Part shown: positions 7,000 to 8,811 of the stretch, in pieces | How the letters are laid out: the number at the start of each line of letters is the position of its first letter | Numbering within the stretch: position 1 is the first letter of the stretch | Source: Nanobdellota archaeon | GTDB taxonomy: Archaea; Nanobdellota; Nanobdellia; SCGC-AAA011-G17; JAFCDX01 | NCBI GenBank assembly: GCA_018816585.1 | Contig: JAHIVQ010000093.1 | Span: 1-8,811 of the forward strand | Length of the DNA: 8,811 nt | Reading direction: 5' to 3' | Notes under the pieces: model-generated | The model's input: only the letters and a program-made list of their open reading frames with translations | Database searches by the model: none | Told to the model about the DNA's origin: nothing | Program-made: the position numbers and the translations under genes

Positions 7000-8181
7000 A
7001 TGTTTAAATTTATTCAAAAAGGATTTGTGAAAGAACTATTGCCATTATATATTTCCACTTTTTTTCATTCATTTTATTTTATCGGTCCAATAGCTGTTTT
7101 ATTTATAATAAACAAAGGATTGTCTCTTGCAGAAGTTGGTTTGTTGGTATCTGTTGTTTACTTAGTCTCTTTTTTAACAGAATACCCAACAGGAGTTTTT
7201 GCAGATAAATACGGGACAAAGAAAAGTATCTTTTTATCTTATTTTCTTTTTTTTCTTTATGTTTTGATAATGATGTTTTCAAATAATTTTTATGGATTTT
7301 TACTTGCGTATATCTTACTTGGTTTAGAAATGTCTTTCTCCTCTGGTGCATCTGAAGCATTATGGTATGATTCATTGAAATCGATAAATAAACAAAAGCT
7401 AATGAAAGATGTTACAGGATTTCTTGATGCAACAGGATCACTTGGTATGATGATAGCTGCAATATTTGGTGCTTTTTTATATAAATATCAACAAAATTTA
7501 CCCTTCGTATTTACTCTTTTTTTTATTGTAGTCGCATTGATTTCTTTTTATTTTGTGAAACAACCAAAAAATGATTCCTATGATGAACTAAAAAAAATAA
7601 AATTAACATTTAACTTAGGATTTAAGCATTTATTCTCAAAAAAAGCATTAATTTTCTTGTTTTTAATGGGAATAACTTTATTCTTATTTGAACATGCCTG
7701 GTATGAAATGAAACAACCTCTCTTGGTGAATGCAGGTATGCCTATTGAATTTTTAGGTATTTTAGTTGCAATAGGATCGATTATTGGTATTGTTGGAGGA
7801 GTATTCTTACCAAAACTAGTTCATATATTAAATGCTAAAAAATCAATATTATTTTGTATTTTATTTCAGGCAATTGGATTTATCACAATATGGTCAAACC
7901 AAAAGTGGATTATGGCTATAGGTGCATATTCTCTTTATATAAGTCATATAACTTGGAATTATGTTGATGCTGATTTGGTTCACAAATATATACCTTCAAA
8001 AATCAGAGCAAGCACATTGAGTGCAAGACAAATGATAGGTTCTTTAATATATATTCCAAACCCTTGGTTAATGTCATGGTTAGTTCAGATATTTGCCACA
8101 AAAATTTTTATAATTTTTTCTATCTTAATTATAATCATAAATTTGGTTGTATTTTATTTTGGTAAAAAATATTATAAATAA
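7000..8181 (+). CDS. Major facilitator superfamily (MFS) transporter, substrate unknown
   Basis: A 393-residue multi-pass membrane transporter, a normal MFS length with room for 12 helices. Seen: a short cytoplasmic N-terminus; TM1 at about 13-37; TM2 at about 45-60; then the loop 2-3 motif A region, EYPTGVFADKYGTKKS (61-76), with G65, D69, G72 and basic K74-K75 in the expected places. Residues 116-126 (GASEALWYDSL) resemble the segment seen in a drug-efflux-like MFS branch. A central basic loop lies at about 187-215. The second half has the equivalent motif PSKIRASTLSARQMIGSL (332-349), whose RA-T-S pattern is common in MFS. The protein ends in a hydrophobic helix and KKYYK. The substrate cannot be read from sequence; efflux is the likelier direction. 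There is no functional tie to the secretion genes. It is transcribed separately and converges on the next gene. Horizontal acquisition is possible but unproven. Confidence 0.92.
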   Translation: MFKFIQKGFVKELLPLYISTFFHSFYFIGPIAVLFIINKGLSLAEVGLLVSVVYLVSFLTEYPTGVFADKYGTKKSIFLSYFLFFLYVLIMMFSNNFYGFLLAYILLGLEMSFSSGASEALWYDSLKSINKQKLMKDVTGFLDATGSLGMMIAAIFGAFLYKYQQNLPFVFTLFFIVVALISFYFVKQPKNDSYDELKKIKLTFNLGFKHLFSKKALIFLFLMGITLFLFEHAWYEMKQPLLVNAGMPIEFLGILVAIGSIIGIVGGVFLPKLVHILNAKKSILFCILFQAIGFITIWSNQKWIMAIGAYSLYISHITWNYVDADLVHKYIPSKIRASTLSARQMIGSLIYIPNPWLMSWLVQIFATKIFIIFSILIIIINLVVFYFGKKYYK

Positions 8182-8189
8182 AAAAATAA
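8164..8189 (-). terminator. T-rich terminator of the minus-strand membrane-protein operon
   Basis: Past the TAA of the minus-strand gene (8192-8190), the minus strand has T7 (8186-8180) and T6 (8169-8164), overlapping the 3' end of the converging MFS gene. No hairpin is apparent. Oligo-T termination is the likely mode, inferred from archaeal practice. Confidence 0.4.
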
Positions 8190-8711
8190 TTATTTTGATT
8201 CTACTTTTTGTGCAACAAATCGTATTGTTAGTGAAGATATAATTAAAATAAAAATAGCACCAAGAACTCTTGGATGAAATACAGTTCTTAAAGTTTCAGA
8301 ACCTATTGTTTTTGTTACATTTGTATCTGCATAAGGGGTAAATATACTGCTGTATACTTGAGTTATTCCTATTAATAACAATAAAAATGAAATTACCATT
8401 ACAGTCCATATGCTTAAATTATTCCATACAACATTTTTCTCTATACCTAAAAATGTAAGACCCATAAATAATAAAATTAAAAATATAAATATGAAAACAA
8501 ACCAAGGAACAATATAATTAATTAAATCAACTACACCTCCTGCGAATAAAGATATTAATGCTATTGACAAAGCAGCTATAAATTTCAATGATTTATTTTT
8601 TCCGAGCCAGTCAGTATTTTCTAGAATAATGTAAACAATTGAAAATATAAATAAGAAAGTAACAAGTGGTAGAAAGTGATACAATAATCCTGTATCTAAT
8701 AATGTTGCCAT
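8190..8711 (-). CDS. Conserved-looking five-TM membrane protein of unknown function
   Basis: I do not recognise a named family. The product has 173 residues and about five hydrophobic segments, at 11-30, 41-61, 67-90, 102-121 and 148-167. The N-terminus MATLLDTGLLYHFLPL runs straight into TM1, and a basic stretch with tryptophan (DWLGKNKSLKF, 34-44) separates TM1 from TM2. The longest soluble part is the loop 122-147 between TM4 and TM5. The C-terminal tail is short and charged (RFVAQKVESK). There is no catalytic motif. I associate small multi-TM proteins of this appearance with DPANN genomes, often in tandem and near pilus/archaellum-like genes, so a membrane component of the same machine is possible but speculative. 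The ATG overlaps the stop of the upstream gene by one base (TAATG), so translation is probably coupled. No good Shine-Dalgarno motif sits at normal spacing. Confidence 0.8.
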   Translation of the reverse strand: MATLLDTGLLYHFLPLVTFLFIFSIVYIILENTDWLGKNKSLKFIAALSIALISLFAGGVVDLINYIVPWFVFIFIFLILLFMGLTFLGIEKNVVWNNLSIWTVMVISFLLLLIGITQVYSSIFTPYADTNVTKTIGSETLRTVFHPRVLGAIFILIISSLTIRFVAQKVESK

Positions 8712-8811
8712 TATGGTTGATTTTTAAATCCCTTCATAAATTTTTCCCATCCACTTTCTGGTTTGTTAGAACCGCCACCAATATAAGAAACAACAATAAC
8801 TATAGTTGCAA
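8711..8811 (-). CDS. C-terminal end of an upstream membrane-protein gene (partial)
   Basis: The frame is open from the window edge to the TAA at 8713-8711. Its last 32 residues are a hydrophobic stretch (ATIVIVVSYIGGG), then a polar tail, SNKPESGWEKFMKGFKNQP. This looks like a final transmembrane helix with a short amphipathic cytoplasmic end. The stop shares a base with the start of the five-TM gene, so the two form an operon. Too little is present to name a family. A pilin is unlikely, since pilins carry their hydrophobic helix at the N-terminus, but this cannot be settled from the fragment. Confidence 0.65.
   Translation of the reverse strand, partial: ATIVIVVSYIGGGSNKPESGWEKFMKGFKNQP

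Noticed and set aside
6592..7375. Minus-strand open frames at 6592-6834 and 7103-7375
   Set aside because: They are shadows of the 178-residue coiled-coil gene and the MFS gene, respectively.
1..8811. tRNA, rRNA, CRISPR arrays, IS elements or other long direct repeats
   Set aside because: No cloverleaf-like GC-rich segment, repeat-spacer pattern, transposase motif or long repeat was seen; small noncoding RNAs cannot be excluded by eye.

Overview
The window is very AT-rich, densely packed archaeal DNA. The best fit is a DPANN-type archaeon (Woesearchaeota/Pacearchaeota-like). Three things point there: TATA-like promoter elements beside starts, GGTGA/AGAGG ribosome binding sites, and protein sequences that resemble the secretion ATPase, membrane platform and coiled-coil proteins I associate with those lineages. 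The lineage is an inference from remembered family character, not from a search.

Left part, minus strand (1-5891). This is a two-gene operon for an archaellum / type IV pilus / Tad-like motor. The upstream gene (5891 to 2046) encodes a FlaI/TadA/VirB11-superfamily ATPase. It is interrupted by a 514-residue intein carrying a two-motif LAGLIDADG homing endonuclease, inserted at the Asp box (ITVED|TLEL) between Walker A and Walker B. Without the intein the ATPase is 767 residues. Its N-terminal region is long and has two CxxC pairs. The downstream gene (2045 to beyond base 1) encodes the FlaJ/TadC-type multi-pass platform protein. It has no conventional start codon at its N-terminus. Its frame is the same as that of the ATPase, separated only by one TAA, and a GGTGA motif sits 5 nt before an ATA codon.

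Middle, plus strand (5973-6881). Divergent from the ATPase, and sharing an 81-bp AT-rich intergenic region with it, are two abutting genes for cytoplasmic coiled-coil proteins of 123 and 178 residues. Their position and form suggest soluble partners of the motor, in the role that FlaC/D/E play in the archaellum. This is inference.

Right part. A 118-bp promoter/terminator gap leads to a 12-TM major facilitator transporter (7000-8181, plus). It converges, with 8 nt between stops, on a minus-strand pair: a five-TM protein (8711 to 8190) and the C-terminal end of another gene (from 8811), overlapping it by one base in a TAATG junction.

How it fits together: the ATPase would drive conformational change in the platform protein, with the coiled-coil proteins docking on the cytoplasmic side. 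No pilin, prepilin peptidase, FlaH, FlaG or FlaF homologue is visible here, so filament type and function are undetermined. The intein must splice out before the ATPase can work. I see no tRNA, rRNA, CRISPR array or insertion sequence.
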